This document shows positions 18,418-27,548 of a DNA stretch of 64,000 nt, one piece after another (the first letter of the stretch is position 1; each line of letters opens with the position of its first letter). The stretch comes from Slackia piriformis YIT 12062. Its GTDB lineage: Bacteria > Actinomycetota > Coriobacteriia > Coriobacteriales > Eggerthellaceae. The position numbers and the translations under genes were made by a program. The notes below the pieces were generated by a model that did not search any database, had not been told where the DNA came from, and worked only from the letters and a program-made list of their open reading frames with translations. The stretch lies in NCBI RefSeq assembly GCF_000296445.1, contig NZ_JH815198.1, forward strand, positions 64,501-128,500, in the 5' to 3' direction.

Positions 18418-18531
18418 ATGGATTTGAGCTTCTTGCCGGCCGAGGCGATTTGGGTTATCGCTGCAATCATCGTCATCATCATCGTGGCCTTTATCGTCAA
18501 AGGCTTCGTTGAAGAGATGAGGAAGAAATAG
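18418..18531 (+). CDS. 37-residue single-pass membrane protein, unknown
   Basis: A short gene with a near-perfect AAGGAGGA ribosome-binding site 5 nt before its ATG and a strong terminator 12 nt after its stop, both arguing that it is real. The product is a hydrophobic Ile/Val-rich helix (about residues 9-27) followed by a short charged tail ending EEMRKK. I recognise no family. It follows ppk1 by 188 nt and precedes the sortase gene. It may modulate a membrane partner, but this is speculation. Confidence 0.7.
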   Translation: MDLSFLPAEAIWVIAAIIVIIIVAFIVKGFVEEMRKK

Positions 18532-18542
18532 GCTGATTCAGG

Positions 18543-18578
18543 CGGCCCGCATGGATAGCATGCGGGCCGTTTTCTTTT
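18543..18578 (+). terminator. intrinsic terminator after the small membrane protein
   Basis: A perfect 11-bp stem (18543-18553 with 18559-18569), a 5-nt loop and a T-rich tail. Confidence 0.88.
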
Positions 18579-18816
18579 TAGCGTTCGTTCCCGCTTTGCG
18601 CTCTTTTGGGCGAAAAGGGGCGATTCTGAGGTTTGCTGCGGCTGTTTTTCTTTATTATTTTCTTTATGGGCAAGCGTGAACACAATATTCGCGACGCTGC
18701 CTTCAGGGGGCTGAGCGCGTAAAGCCGCGTTTTGCCATGCCAGATTTTGTCTTCCGAGGCCGCGAAGGCTTTTTCGGAGGATTCCGTTTTGAGAGCAAGC
18801 TGTTCGGGAGGATACG

Positions 18817-19917
18817 ATGCCCGTGCCTAATTCGCCGAAAAACCTGTTTGACCAGCAGAGCGTCAGTGATTTCTCCCGCGACCGATACGGTCATGCGGCT
18901 CACGCTTCGAAACGCGCGGCTCACGCTTCGGGACAAACCGCTCATGCTTCGAGGGGTGGGGAAGCGCCTCGTCCCGATTCTGGCGCATACCGTGCGAGTG
19001 CTCCTTATCATGCGGGCGCACCTCGTAATCCAGGAACGGGCGCGCATCGCGGTGCTGCTCCGGCCGCGTACCGTAACGCCGCTCCGGCTGCGCATTGGGG
19101 TGTAGGCGGTAATGTGCAGCCGTTCGACATGGGCAATGCGGCTGCTAAAAAAAGAAAGAACGGCCCATGGACGGTCGTGCTTGTCATCGCCGTCTTGGTG
19201 CTTGTGCTATGCCTTGCCGTGCTCGGCATGATCGGCTACGGCTACTGGCATGGCAGCAAGGTGTACACCACCATTGCCGAACAGGCTTTTCCTGAAAAAG
19301 AGGCCGACGCTCTTTCTGCTATGACGGTTGATTGGGATGCCCTTCTTGCGCAAAACCCCGATACGGTGGCATGGATCTACATGCCGGGCACGAGCATAGA
19401 CTATCCGGTTGTTCAGGGCGATTCGGATGAGGAATACCTGAAGAAGGACTTCACGGGCGATTCTGGGGGAATCGTTCATAAGGGGACCATTTTCCTGGCA
19501 ACCGACAATGCGGGAGATTTTTCTGACGAGAACAACGTGCTGTACGGGCACAACATGAATGACGATACGATGTTCGCGCATCTGCTGCAGATGACCGATC
19601 AGGCAACATTCGACGCGGCAAGAACCTTCTACGTGCTTACGCCCACCCAAAATTACCGCTGCTCTACGTTTGCTCTCGACGTGGTGGACTCTACGCAGAC
19701 AGACCTTCTGCAGTACACCTTCTCCGGTAAAGCGGCCTTGCAACAGTACATGGACGAAAGAAAGAGCGATTCCGTGGTCTCCGTGCCGAACGATGTCGAT
19801 TCCGAGCAGGTTTCAAAGCTTTTCACGCTCATTACATGCGGCGATGACTATGCGGCAACGCGTGCCGTGCTGTTCGGGGCGGTTGTGGAGTCCGCAACGC
19901 CTACGAACGCGTCCTAG
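18817..19917 (+). CDS. class B sortase with repeat-bearing cytoplasmic N-terminus
   Basis: Sortases cleave a sorting signal and attach proteins to the cell wall or to pilin lysines. The 366-residue protein has one transmembrane helix at about residues 117-141, then a SrtB-type catalytic domain. This has TSIDYPVVQGDSDEEYL, the catalytic His245 in LYGHNM, Cys341 in LITCGDDY and Arg349. The 116 residues before the helix are low-complexity Ala/His/Pro/Arg, with three near-identical seven-residue units built around AAHAS (DNA repeats of 21 nt at 18895-18951). GGGAGG precedes the ATG. No sortase substrate is encoded nearby, so it is probably a general housekeeping enzyme. Confidence 0.93.
   Translation: MPVPNSPKNLFDQQSVSDFSRDRYGHAAHASKRAAHASGQTAHASRGGEAPRPDSGAYRASAPYHAGAPRNPGTGAHRGAAPAAYRNAAPAAHWGVGGNVQPFDMGNAAAKKRKNGPWTVVLVIAVLVLVLCLAVLGMIGYGYWHGSKVYTTIAEQAFPEKEADALSAMTVDWDALLAQNPDTVAWIYMPGTSIDYPVVQGDSDEEYLKKDFTGDSGGIVHKGTIFLATDNAGDFSDENNVLYGHNMNDDTMFAHLLQMTDQATFDAARTFYVLTPTQNYRCSTFALDVVDSTQTDLLQYTFSGKAALQQYMDERKSDSVVSVPNDVDSEQVSKLFTLITCGDDYAATRAVLFGAVVESATPTNAS
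18895..18957 (+). repeat. three 21-nt tandem repeats inside the sortase gene
   Basis: GCGGCTCACGCTTCG recurs at 18895-18909 and 18916-18930, and with three changes at 18937-18951, each unit spaced 21 nt. It keeps frame and encodes the repeated AHAS units of the sortase cytoplasmic tail. Confidence 0.85.
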
Positions 19918-20108
19918 ACGGGTTAAATGCCGAAGGCTTGAGGCGGTGCGGCGAGCGAATTTGTTATTCCAGGACGCAAAAGCGGCCATATCGGCTTGTT
20001 TTTCGTGTCGGCGGCATGTTGCGTATGGTCGTATGCGCATTGCCGTGGCATGATAGGGCAGAATAGAAAAGCGTACGAAGGTGCGCGTTTGGAACGAAAG
20101 GGAGATTC

Positions 20109-21161
20109 ATGACTCAGGTGACATACGCCGATGCAGGTGTCGATATTGCGGAGGGTGCTGCTGCGGTAGATGCCATCAAAGATGCCGTGCATTCCACTTA
20201 TCGCCCCGAGGTTATCGGCGATATCGGAGGTTTCGGCGGATTGTTCTCTGCTGCCGCAATGAAGGATATGGAAGACCCCATCCTCATTTCTGGCACCGAC
20301 GGCGTTGGCACCAAGCTCAAGGTTGCCCAGCTGCTCGACAAGCATGACACCGTTGGCATTGACCTTGTCGCCATGTGCGTGAATGATATTCTGGCTTGCG
20401 GTGCCGAGCCGTTGTTCTTCTTGGATTATGTGGCCATTGGAAAGCTTCGTCGCGAACATGTCGCTAAAGTTGTCGGCGGCATTGCCGACGGATGCCGTCA
20501 GGCCGGATGCGCTCTGGTCGGTGGCGAAATGGCGGAGCATCCCGGCGTCATGGACCCCGATGACTATGACCTGTCCGGCTTCTGCGTCGGCGTGGTCGAC
20601 CGCCCCAAGATGATCGGTCCCGACAATGTGAAAAAGGACGATGTGGTGGTAGGCCTTCGTTCGAGCGGGTTCCACTCCAACGGCTATTCCCTGGTTCGCA
20701 AAGTCATGGTAGAGGGCAAGACCGCCGAAGATCTTGCTGCTACTCCTGAATGCCTTGGGGGCAAGACCGTGGGAGAAGCGCTGCTCGAGCCTACGCGCAT
20801 TTACGTGAAGCCCGTGCTTTCCTGTCTGCGCGAGCTGCCGGGCGCCGTACATGCGCTCGCCCATATTACGGGCGGCGGCATGACGGAAAATCTGAACCGT
20901 GCCCTGCCAAAGCATCTTGATGCGCTTGTCGATCCCGCATCGTGGGAGGTTCCCGCCATTACTCAGATGACTGTCGAGGCTGCCGGCCTGACTGACGAAG
21001 AGGCGCTCAAGACCTTCAACATGGGCATCGGCATGGCCTTGATCGTCGACCCCGCTCAGGTCGATGCTGTTATCGACCAGCTGAAATCCCAAGGTGAAGA
21101 CCCTTGCGTGATCGGCTCTATCATCGAAGGGACGGGCGAAGTGGCCTACCCCGAGAAATAG
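20109..21161 (+). CDS. purM: phosphoribosylformylglycinamidine cyclo-ligase
   Basis: PurM closes the imidazole ring of purines: FGAM + ATP gives AIR + ADP + phosphate. The 350-residue protein shows the classical YADAGVDI start, then GGFGGLF and DGVGTKLKVA (about residues 60-69), the ATP-binding GLRSSGFHSNGYSLVRK segment, and HITGGGMTENL. Full family length. AAAGGGAG precedes the ATG. It heads a purine group with purN, and with purH further downstream. Confidence 0.97.
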   Translation: MTQVTYADAGVDIAEGAAAVDAIKDAVHSTYRPEVIGDIGGFGGLFSAAAMKDMEDPILISGTDGVGTKLKVAQLLDKHDTVGIDLVAMCVNDILACGAEPLFFLDYVAIGKLRREHVAKVVGGIADGCRQAGCALVGGEMAEHPGVMDPDDYDLSGFCVGVVDRPKMIGPDNVKKDDVVVGLRSSGFHSNGYSLVRKVMVEGKTAEDLAATPECLGGKTVGEALLEPTRIYVKPVLSCLRELPGAVHALAHITGGGMTENLNRALPKHLDALVDPASWEVPAITQMTVEAAGLTDEEALKTFNMGIGMALIVDPAQVDAVIDQLKSQGEDPCVIGSIIEGTGEVAYPEK

Positions 21162-21180
21162 GGTTTTCAACCGCTTGCGA

Positions 21181-21212
21181 CGGTGCCGTCCCTCCGTGGG
21201 CGGCACCGATTG
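21181..21212 (+). terminator. hairpin between purM and purN
   Basis: An 8-bp stem (21181-21188 with 21201-21208), extended inside by three more GC pairs, is followed by ATTGTTTT. It may be a partial terminator that sets purM above purN expression. Confidence 0.55.
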
Positions 21213-21310
21213 TTTTGCGCGGTATTCTGTTTGGCGAAGCGGACGCTGAGCGTCGTCTTCGCCTTGTTCGTCTTACCATGTCGTATCCGGCCTCTGGCGA
21301 AAGGAAGCTT

Positions 21311-21922
21311 ATGGCACCTCTGAAAATCGGCGTACTTCTTTCTGGCTCCGGCTCGAATCTGCAGGCGATCATCGACGCGATTGCCGCAGGGCGTTTGAAT
21401 GCGGAGATTCGCGTTGTTATATCGAGCCGCCCTGATGCGTATGGATTGGTGCGCGCCAAGGAGGCGGGCATTCAGACCATCGCTCTTTCCAAGGACGTGT
21501 ATGCCGATTACGATATGGCCAACGAAGCTATTGCGGCCGAGCTTGTTCGTGCCGGCTGCGAATACGTGGTCATGGCGGGCTATATGCGCATGGTGACCGA
21601 TTCTATTCTCATGGCGTTTCCCGATCGCGTGTTGAACCTGCATCCCGCTCTGCTGCCATCCTTTAAGGGTGCGCATGCTATTCAGGATGCTTTCGAGGCC
21701 GGCGTGAAGGTTACGGGTGTTACGGTTCATTTCGCCAACGCCGAATACGATAAGGGCCCCATTGTTGCCCAGCGTGCGGTAGAGGTTGCCGAGGACGATA
21801 CGCTCGAAACGCTCGAAGAGAAAATCCATGCGACCGAACATGAGTTGTACCCTTACGTGCTGCAGCTTATTGCCGAAAATCGCGTAACGGTTGGCGCCGA
21901 CCGCAAGGTGCATATTTCGTAG
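21311..21922 (+). CDS. purN: phosphoribosylglycinamide formyltransferase
   Basis: PurN transfers formyl from 10-formyl-tetrahydrofolate to GAR in the third step of purine synthesis. The 203-residue product has the N-terminal GSGSNLQAII segment that binds GAR phosphate, AGYMRMV, the catalytic HPALLPSFKG (Asn and His of the family in NLHPALLPSF), and VTVHFANAEYDKGPIVAQ. ATG 21311 follows AAAGGA; longer in-frame starts (21104, 21278) give no extra homology. It is separated from purM by a hairpin. Confidence 0.96.
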   Translation: MAPLKIGVLLSGSGSNLQAIIDAIAAGRLNAEIRVVISSRPDAYGLVRAKEAGIQTIALSKDVYADYDMANEAIAAELVRAGCEYVVMAGYMRMVTDSILMAFPDRVLNLHPALLPSFKGAHAIQDAFEAGVKVTGVTVHFANAEYDKGPIVAQRAVEVAEDDTLETLEEKIHATEHELYPYVLQLIAENRVTVGADRKVHIS

Positions 21923-22020
21923 GGGAAGCGCCGTCGGGCCAAAGTAGCATACGGTGAAAATAGCCCTGGTCCATGGTGGGTCGGGGCTATTTGCTTAGAG
22001 TGCAGAAAGGGTGCGTTTGC

Positions 22021-23001
22021 ATGCGTAAGGAAACGCTTGAAAGCATTGCGTCGGATTTGCGGACGGGGCGTAGTGTCAACCTGTCCGTAGAAGACTTTCC
22101 TTGCTTTTCAGAAGAGGCGGCGATTGAAGACCCGAGGACCTCTCCTGAAGCGTTGGCGCGCATTTCCGCAGGGCTGACAGCGAAAGACGCTTGCGTCTTC
22201 GAACGCGCGGCACGTGCCGTCGAAGAGGGCGACATGGCCTGGGTCGGCTTCAAAGTGGTTGATAATGCTTCCGTTGCGGTATCCAACGTAGATAACGACG
22301 TCACGAAGAGCTACGGAACCATTGGCAGCGCTGATGGCTATGACCTGGTGTTTTTCTGCAACGATGCGAAAGAGGTCGTGGCGGCGCGCGACTACTCCGC
22401 TCGAGATTTCTTCCAGATGAAAGACGTCACGCGTGGCCCTTCCATGCACAACGACCAGTTCGAGGGCCTGACATGGGCTTCGGTGCCGTTGTTCGATTCG
22501 GTGAAGGTTTGGCTTCTTGGCGCTTCGGACGTGGCGGTGGAGACGGCGGCTCTTGCTCGGCATGTTGGCTTCGAGGTAGAAGTCGTAGACGACGACGCCT
22601 CCTTTTTGAGCGAGGAGCGTTTTCCCGGCTGCAAGCGAACGCTGGTCTCCTCGTTCGATGATCTTGGCTCTATGAGGGCGAATTCGTCCGATTGCGTGTG
22701 CGTGCTGACCCGCGGACACATGCACGACCCCGAGGGCTGTGTGTGGGCGATTGCGCAGGGTGTGCGGTATGTGGGCATGATGGGCTGCAAGGGAAAGAAC
22801 GGTCGTGTGCACGATTTGTGCGTAGACGCCGGCATGACGGAAGAGCAATGGGAGGCTATCAAGCGTCCAATCGGTCTGAAATTCGGTGCTAAAACCCCTG
22901 CTGAACTGGCAATATCCATTGTTGCCGAGCTTGTCGACGTGCGATATAGGCAGCGTTATAGCCAAGAAGCCCGCGAAAAGCACGATGCGAGCCTCTGGTA
23001 G
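22021..23001 (+). CDS. XdhC/CoxI family protein
   Basis: XdhC-type proteins insert or sulfurate the molybdenum cofactor of xanthine-dehydrogenase-like enzymes. The 326-residue protein has the C-terminal Rossmann-like XdhC domain. This includes WLLGASDVAVETAALARHVGFEVEVVDD, LTRGHMHDPEG, YVGMMGCKGKNG, and the terminal PIGLKFGAKTPAELAISIVAELV. The N-terminal half is more divergent. No molybdenum hydroxylase is in the window. GAAAGG precedes the ATG. It sits between purN and a phosphatase gene, so a link to purine catabolism is possible but unproven. Confidence 0.82.
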   Translation: MRKETLESIASDLRTGRSVNLSVEDFPCFSEEAAIEDPRTSPEALARISAGLTAKDACVFERAARAVEEGDMAWVGFKVVDNASVAVSNVDNDVTKSYGTIGSADGYDLVFFCNDAKEVVAARDYSARDFFQMKDVTRGPSMHNDQFEGLTWASVPLFDSVKVWLLGASDVAVETAALARHVGFEVEVVDDDASFLSEERFPGCKRTLVSSFDDLGSMRANSSDCVCVLTRGHMHDPEGCVWAIAQGVRYVGMMGCKGKNGRVHDLCVDAGMTEEQWEAIKRPIGLKFGAKTPAELAISIVAELVDVRYRQRYSQEAREKHDASLW

Positions 23002-23038
23002 TCTTGCATGATTTCATTTGAGTTCGAAAGGTTCTGAC

Positions 23039-23851
23039 ATGATCGATGTCTGCATGACGAAGGGCTACGTGCCTGGTTTTCGCCGTGAGCTCAATGTCCG
23101 TGAGCTTGGAGGGTACGAGGCTGCCGATGGGCGTAGGGTCAAGCACGGTATCTTTTTCAGAACAGCGGCACTGGGCGATTTCAACGAAGAAGAGCTTGAG
23201 CGCCTGAGCGGCCTGGGTCTTCGCTACGTTCTCGATTTGCGTAGCGCAGAGGAGGCCGGCGAGCTGCCCGACCCTGAGATATGCGGCACCGAGCACGTGC
23301 GAATCAGCGGATGCATGGATGCGGACGGAAACGAAGTCAATCTTTCGCCTTCCGCTATTTTGAACCTGCTCGGGAATCCGCGTCGCAAAGACGACGACCC
23401 AGAGGAGGATATCGTATCCGCCGTCGCGGAAGTGTACTCTTCGCTTGCCTTTGACAACGTAGCGTATCGCGAGCTTATGGCGCAGCTTGAGAAAGGCTGC
23501 ACGCCGCTGCTTTTCCACTGTACGGCGGGCAAAGATCGTACAGGCATTGCGGCCATGGTTATTCTGATGGCGTTAGGCGTGGACGAAAGAACCATCATCG
23601 CAGATTACCTGCTTACGAACGAGTATCGTCATGAGGCCATCGAGAGAAGGCTGGCAGAGCATCCCTTTCTTTCGCGTATCGACCTTTTCGAGTTGGCGGT
23701 ACGTGCGGGCGAGGGCGTGGTGGAGGATTTCGGTCGGCGCGTCCTTGACGAAATTCGCCAGGAATGCGGTACGTTCGAGGCCTATCTCGATCGCGAATTC
23801 GGCTTGACGGGCGAACGCCTGAAGGCATTGCGCGACAGGTATTTGGAATAA
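23039..23851 (+). CDS. tyrosine-protein phosphatase (IphP/dual-specificity type)
   Basis: A 270-residue phosphatase of the DSP-like tyrosine/serine group. The active-site P-loop HCTAGKDRTG (about residues 160-169) matches the CX5R(T/S) motif of IphP and LipA-type enzymes; Lys after Gly is typical of members that also act on phosphoinositides. The start NVRELGGYEAADGRRVKHGIFFRTAAL is the family's usual N-terminal block. GAAAGG lies 6 nt before the ATG. The substrate is unknown. It starts 37 nt after the XdhC-like gene and is likely co-transcribed. Confidence 0.9.
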   Translation: MIDVCMTKGYVPGFRRELNVRELGGYEAADGRRVKHGIFFRTAALGDFNEEELERLSGLGLRYVLDLRSAEEAGELPDPEICGTEHVRISGCMDADGNEVNLSPSAILNLLGNPRRKDDDPEEDIVSAVAEVYSSLAFDNVAYRELMAQLEKGCTPLLFHCTAGKDRTGIAAMVILMALGVDERTIIADYLLTNEYRHEAIERRLAEHPFLSRIDLFELAVRAGEGVVEDFGRRVLDEIRQECGTFEAYLDREFGLTGERLKALRDRYLE

Positions 23852-23967
23852 AATGTGTTCGTCTGCGTGGCATTTGTGCCATTCCCGCTCATTGCGAATA
23901 TGGCACGCTGTAGCGCTGGTATGCTGGTTCAGTCTTGAAAAACGTTGCATGGAAAGGTGGTATCCAG

Positions 23968-25554
23968 GTGGCAGACCCGAAGATCAAGCGTGCGCTCATG
24001 TCGGTGACCGACAAGACGGGCATTGTTGATTTCGCTCGTGCGCTGCACGAGGAGTTCGGTGTGGAGATCGTTTCCACGGGCGGAACGGCCAAGGTTATCG
24101 AAGAGGCTGGCGTTCCCGTACGTCCGATCGACGATTTGACCGGATTTCCTGAGATGATGGACGGCCGTGTGAAAACGCTGCATCCCAAGGTGCATGGCGG
24201 TCTTCTTGCCAAGCGCGACAATGCCGAGCATATGCGCCAGGCGGAAGAGCACGGCATCGGCATGATCGATATGGTCGTTGTGAACTTGTATGCCTTTGAA
24301 AAGACGGTCGAGTCGGGCGCTGAATTCGGCACCTGCATCGAGAACATCGACATCGGCGGCCCTTCCATGCTGCGCTCTGCTGCGAAGAATTTCGAGAGCG
24401 TTGTCGTGGTAACCGAGCCTGAGCGCTATGACGCCATTCTTGAAGAAATGCGCGCCAACGATGGTGCTACCACGCGCGATACCCGCGTACAGCTTGCTCT
24501 CAAGGTGTTCCAGACCACCAATGCCTACGACGGCGCCATTGCTCGTTGGTTGGGTAGCCAGCTGGGCGAGGAAGCCGAGCTTCACCCCGCACAGCGCGAC
24601 CTTCACCTGGTAAAGCAGCAGGATCTGCGCTATGGCGAAAATCCGCATCAGGCTGCCATGTACTACCGCATGCCCGAGTTCGCCACCGCGCACTCCTTGG
24701 TTAACGCCGAGCAGCTCAACGGCAAGGAGCTGTCCTACAACAACATTCTGGATACGGACGCTTGCTGGGCCATCGCGCGTGAGTTCTCCGACCCTGCCGT
24801 TGTTATTTTGAAGCATCAGAACCCCTGCGGCTCCGCTACGGGCGCTACGGTCGAAGAGGCTTACGACAAGGCCTTCGCCTGCGACCCCAAGAGCGCATTC
24901 GGCGGCATCATTGCGGCCAACGTCGAGGTTTCTCTGGCCATGGTCGAGCACATCAACGAGAACAAGCAGTTTGTCGAGGTGTTGATTGCTCCTTCTTTCG
25001 AGCCAGCGGCCTTGGAGCTTTTGCAGCAGAAGAAGAACCTGCGCGTTCTGCGCACCGGCGGCGTGGATGCTCCTGCTGCCATCGAGTTCCGCAGCGTCGA
25101 TGGCGGCATGCTGGCCCAGTGCGTCGACCGTGTGAACGAGCGGGTGGAAGACTTCACCGTTCCTACCAAGCGCAAGCCCACCGAGGCCGAGATGGACGAG
25201 CTTATGTTCGCTTGGAAGGTCTGCAAGGGCGTCAAGTCCAACGCCATCCTGGTCTCCAAGAACCGCGCCGGCATCGGCATGGGCCCTGGCCAGCCGAACC
25301 GTGTGGACTCTGCGAAGCTCGCATGCGAGCGTGCGCATGAGGCATGCGAGCGCATGGGCATGTCCGCCGACGGCCTTATGGCTGCATCCGACGCCTTCTT
25401 CCCGTTCCGCGACGGTGTCGACCAGCTGGCGGGCTATGGCGTGACCGCCATCATCCAGCCTGGCGGTTCCGTGCGTGACGAAGAGGTCATCCAGGCGTGC
25501 GACGAACACGGCATTGCCATGGTGTTCACCGGACATCGTCATTTCCGTCACTAA
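23968..25554 (+). CDS. purH: bifunctional AICAR formyltransferase/IMP cyclohydrolase
   Basis: PurH performs the last two steps of IMP synthesis. The 528-residue protein begins with the cyclohydrolase domain ([50 protein letters not shown]). It continues with the formyltransferase domain ([45 protein letters not shown]). I prefer GTG 23968, which has AAAGGTGG seven nt upstream, over a TTG at 23935. It closes the purine group and is followed by a terminator. Confidence 0.97.
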   Translation: MADPKIKRALMSVTDKTGIVDFARALHEEFGVEIVSTGGTAKVIEEAGVPVRPIDDLTGFPEMMDGRVKTLHPKVHGGLLAKRDNAEHMRQAEEHGIGMIDMVVVNLYAFEKTVESGAEFGTCIENIDIGGPSMLRSAAKNFESVVVVTEPERYDAILEEMRANDGATTRDTRVQLALKVFQTTNAYDGAIARWLGSQLGEEAELHPAQRDLHLVKQQDLRYGENPHQAAMYYRMPEFATAHSLVNAEQLNGKELSYNNILDTDACWAIAREFSDPAVVILKHQNPCGSATGATVEEAYDKAFACDPKSAFGGIIAANVEVSLAMVEHINENKQFVEVLIAPSFEPAALELLQQKKNLRVLRTGGVDAPAAIEFRSVDGGMLAQCVDRVNERVEDFTVPTKRKPTEAEMDELMFAWKVCKGVKSNAILVSKNRAGIGMGPGQPNRVDSAKLACERAHEACERMGMSADGLMAASDAFFPFRDGVDQLAGYGVTAIIQPGGSVRDEEVIQACDEHGIAMVFTGHRHFRH

Positions 25555-25596
25555 GCCGTTTCAGCAACTCGCTAGCTGAAGGCGCTGTAATCAGTT

Positions 25597-25628
25597 AAAG
25601 CCTGGGCGTTTTGGCGTCCAGGCTTTTT
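25597..25628 (+). terminator. intrinsic terminator after purH
   Basis: A perfect 9-bp stem (25597-25605 with 25618-25626) followed by T residues. Confidence 0.8.
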
Positions 25629-25736
25629 CATGCGTCCATTCTCGATGATGGCGGCAATTTCTGGTTGCTCTGTTTGCAACATTTTGATTCGATATCGTTT
25701 TCAGACAGCGCAAGGCTGCCATGCTACAATGCGCGC

Positions 25737-25937
25737 ATGATACGTGACGAAAAACATACCATTTCAAATGACGGCGACACGCCAAGGGTCAAGCGCGGCA
25801 AGGCGCGCTCATTTGCATGGGTGCTTGTGCTTGCCATTGGCGTGGCGCTCATCGCCCTCGGCATTGCTCAGGGCGATATGCTCGATACCTGGCGCAAGGC
25901 GTCGCTTATCTGCTACGAATGCATCGGTATAGGGTAG
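25737..25937 (+). CDS. CD1871A-type CXXC mini membrane protein
   Basis: A 66-residue protein with a charged N-terminus, one transmembrane helix (about residues 26-44) and a conserved C-terminal tip KASLICYECIGIG carrying a CX2C pair (C59, C62). This end matches the small CD1871A family CXXC proteins, which sit next to NapH-like ferredoxins in anaerobes. The cysteines could bind a metal or exchange thiols outside the membrane. It stops 4 nt before the ferredoxin gene and is surely co-transcribed with it. Function not established. Confidence 0.75.
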   Translation: MIRDEKHTISNDGDTPRVKRGKARSFAWVLVLAIGVALIALGIAQGDMLDTWRKASLICYECIGIG

Positions 25938-25941
25938 CGCC

Positions 25942-26856
25942 ATGAAGAAGTTTCTCCTACGTACGAAGTGCCACTTCGTTCAGCTGCTGGCCGCTCTTCT
26001 GTACAACCTTGACTTCCAGGGCATTGCCACGCTTTCGGTGGGCAAGTCTGTTACCAAGGGCGTTTGTGTTCCGGGACTGCATTGCTATTCGTGCCCGGGC
26101 GCCATAGGTGCATGCCCAATCGGCGCTTTGCAGCAATCGCTCGGCGCATCCTCGCTCAAGCTGCCATTTTACGTGGTTGGATGCCTGCTTGCGTTCGGCG
26201 CGCTATTCGGTCGCACCATCTGCGGCTGGGCGTGCCCATTTGGCTTTATCCAGGACATGCTCGATAAACTCGGCCGCTTCCTTCGTATTCCCAAGATGCG
26301 AAAGAGCGCTTTCACGCGCAAGCTCAGCTATTTGAAATATGCCGTGCTCGCGCTCGTGGTTATTGGCCCGCTTGCTACGCTGGCCATCGACGGTGTTGCC
26401 TCTCCGCTGTTCTGCACGTACATTTGCCCTGCAGGAACCATCGCCGGCGTCGCTCTTGTGTCGACAAGTCCCGACCTACAAGCCATCGTGGGTGCGTTGT
26501 TCACGTGGAAAACGGCCGTGCTTGCGGCCATTGTCATTGCGGCCATGGCAATCTATCGGCCGTTTTGCCGATTCCTCTGTCCGCTCGGTGCGCTCTACGG
26601 GTTCTTCAATCGTTTCTGCGCGCTTCGTTACGTGGTGGATGAGAATGCTTGCACGAACTGCGGAGCGTGCGTGGAAGCGTGTCGCATGGACGTTGCTCGC
26701 GTCAGCGACCATGAGTGCATCCAATGCGGAGCGTGCAAGGAATCTTGCGCATGCGGGGCCATTCGTTTCAGCGTATCGCGCTCTTCATTGAAACAACCTC
26801 CGGCCATTGCCTGCGATAATTCGGGTCAAGAAGAAGTTCAGAAGAAAGGGAAGTAG
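25942..26856 (+). CDS. NapH/NosR-like membrane 4Fe-4S protein
   Basis: A 304-residue polytopic protein with about four to five transmembrane helices and several cysteine clusters. CGWACPFGF and CRFLCPLGALYG are the CX3CP motifs typical of NapH/NosR/CcoG proteins. Two classical 4Fe-4S ferredoxin motifs follow near the C-terminus, CTNCGACVEAC and CIQCGACKESC. Such proteins pass electrons from quinol or cytoplasmic donors to an extracytoplasmic acceptor. It lies between the CXXC mini-protein and a TlpA-like lipoprotein, so electrons probably feed a thiol or periplasmic-type redox partner. Confidence 0.88.
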   Translation: MKKFLLRTKCHFVQLLAALLYNLDFQGIATLSVGKSVTKGVCVPGLHCYSCPGAIGACPIGALQQSLGASSLKLPFYVVGCLLAFGALFGRTICGWACPFGFIQDMLDKLGRFLRIPKMRKSAFTRKLSYLKYAVLALVVIGPLATLAIDGVASPLFCTYICPAGTIAGVALVSTSPDLQAIVGALFTWKTAVLAAIVIAAMAIYRPFCRFLCPLGALYGFFNRFCALRYVVDENACTNCGACVEACRMDVARVSDHECIQCGACKESCACGAIRFSVSRSSLKQPPAIACDNSGQEEVQKKGK

Positions 26857-26858
26857 CC

Positions 26859-27446
26859 ATGAACCGGACCACGGGGAAGCCTCTTGCCGTATCGAAATGC
26901 ATCATGCTGGCCGTCTGTGCTATTTGCGCTGTGTCCGTTCTTATGATGGCGGGCTGCCAAACGCAAGGCGCGACAGATGGAAGCCAGAACACGCAAGGCT
27001 CTGTAAGCAACGGGAAAACGGCTGGCGTGGTGAAAGGAAATCCTGCTCCGGATGCTCCCTTGACCATGCCCGACGGTTCTACGAAGAATATCTCCGACTT
27101 TCAGGGCGGCGTGACTATCGTGAACTTTTGGGCAACGTGGTGCCCATACTGCATCAAGGAGATGCCCGATTTGCAGCAGATAAGGGAGAACTACCCCGAT
27201 GTTAATGTGGTCCTGGTGAATTGTGGCGAGGACCAGGCTCTTGTGGTCGATTTCGTGCAGCAGCATGACTACGACTTTACATGGGCGCTTGATCCGAATT
27301 TCGAAGCTCAGACGGCCTATCCCACAAGCGGCATTCCTTATACCGTGGTGATCGATTCCGAAGGAAATGTGAGCGAAATTTTTGCAGGCTCGGGACGCGA
27401 CATGTATTCTAGGTTTGAATCTGCCGTGCAGCAGGCGATAGGGTAG
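26859..27446 (+). CDS. TlpA/ResA-like thioredoxin lipoprotein
   Basis: A 195-residue surface lipoprotein. The signal peptide ends in a lipobox LMMAGC with the lipidated Cys33. A short Gly/Ser-rich linker follows, then a thioredoxin fold with the redox pair WCPYC (C95, C98) and a cis-proline segment TSGIPYTVVID. Such proteins reduce or oxidise disulfides outside the membrane. It begins 2 nt after the NapH-like gene, so the three genes form one operon. The membrane ferredoxin may supply its electrons (inference). Confidence 0.9.
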   Translation: MNRTTGKPLAVSKCIMLAVCAICAVSVLMMAGCQTQGATDGSQNTQGSVSNGKTAGVVKGNPAPDAPLTMPDGSTKNISDFQGGVTIVNFWATWCPYCIKEMPDLQQIRENYPDVNVVLVNCGEDQALVVDFVQQHDYDFTWALDPNFEAQTAYPTSGIPYTVVIDSEGNVSEIFAGSGRDMYSRFESAVQQAIG

Positions 27447-27495
27447 CTCCTTTTGCCTCGCGCTGTCATACTTGCGTTAAAAAGCTTTCATAGCG

Positions 27496-27534
27496 AAGCG
27501 ACACGCTGCCTTGCCTACCGCTGCGTGTCGCTTT
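27496..27534. terminator. terminator between the TlpA-like gene and menG
   Basis: An 11-bp stem (27496-27506 with 27523-27533) with a 16-nt loop and flanking T/A runs, placed between convergent genes. Confidence 0.7.
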
Positions 27535-27548
27535 TCCGTCTGCTTGCG

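Noticed and set aside
23929-25551. A 540-codon antisense open frame across purH
   Set aside because: Purely a shadow of the purH codon pattern; no protein-family features.
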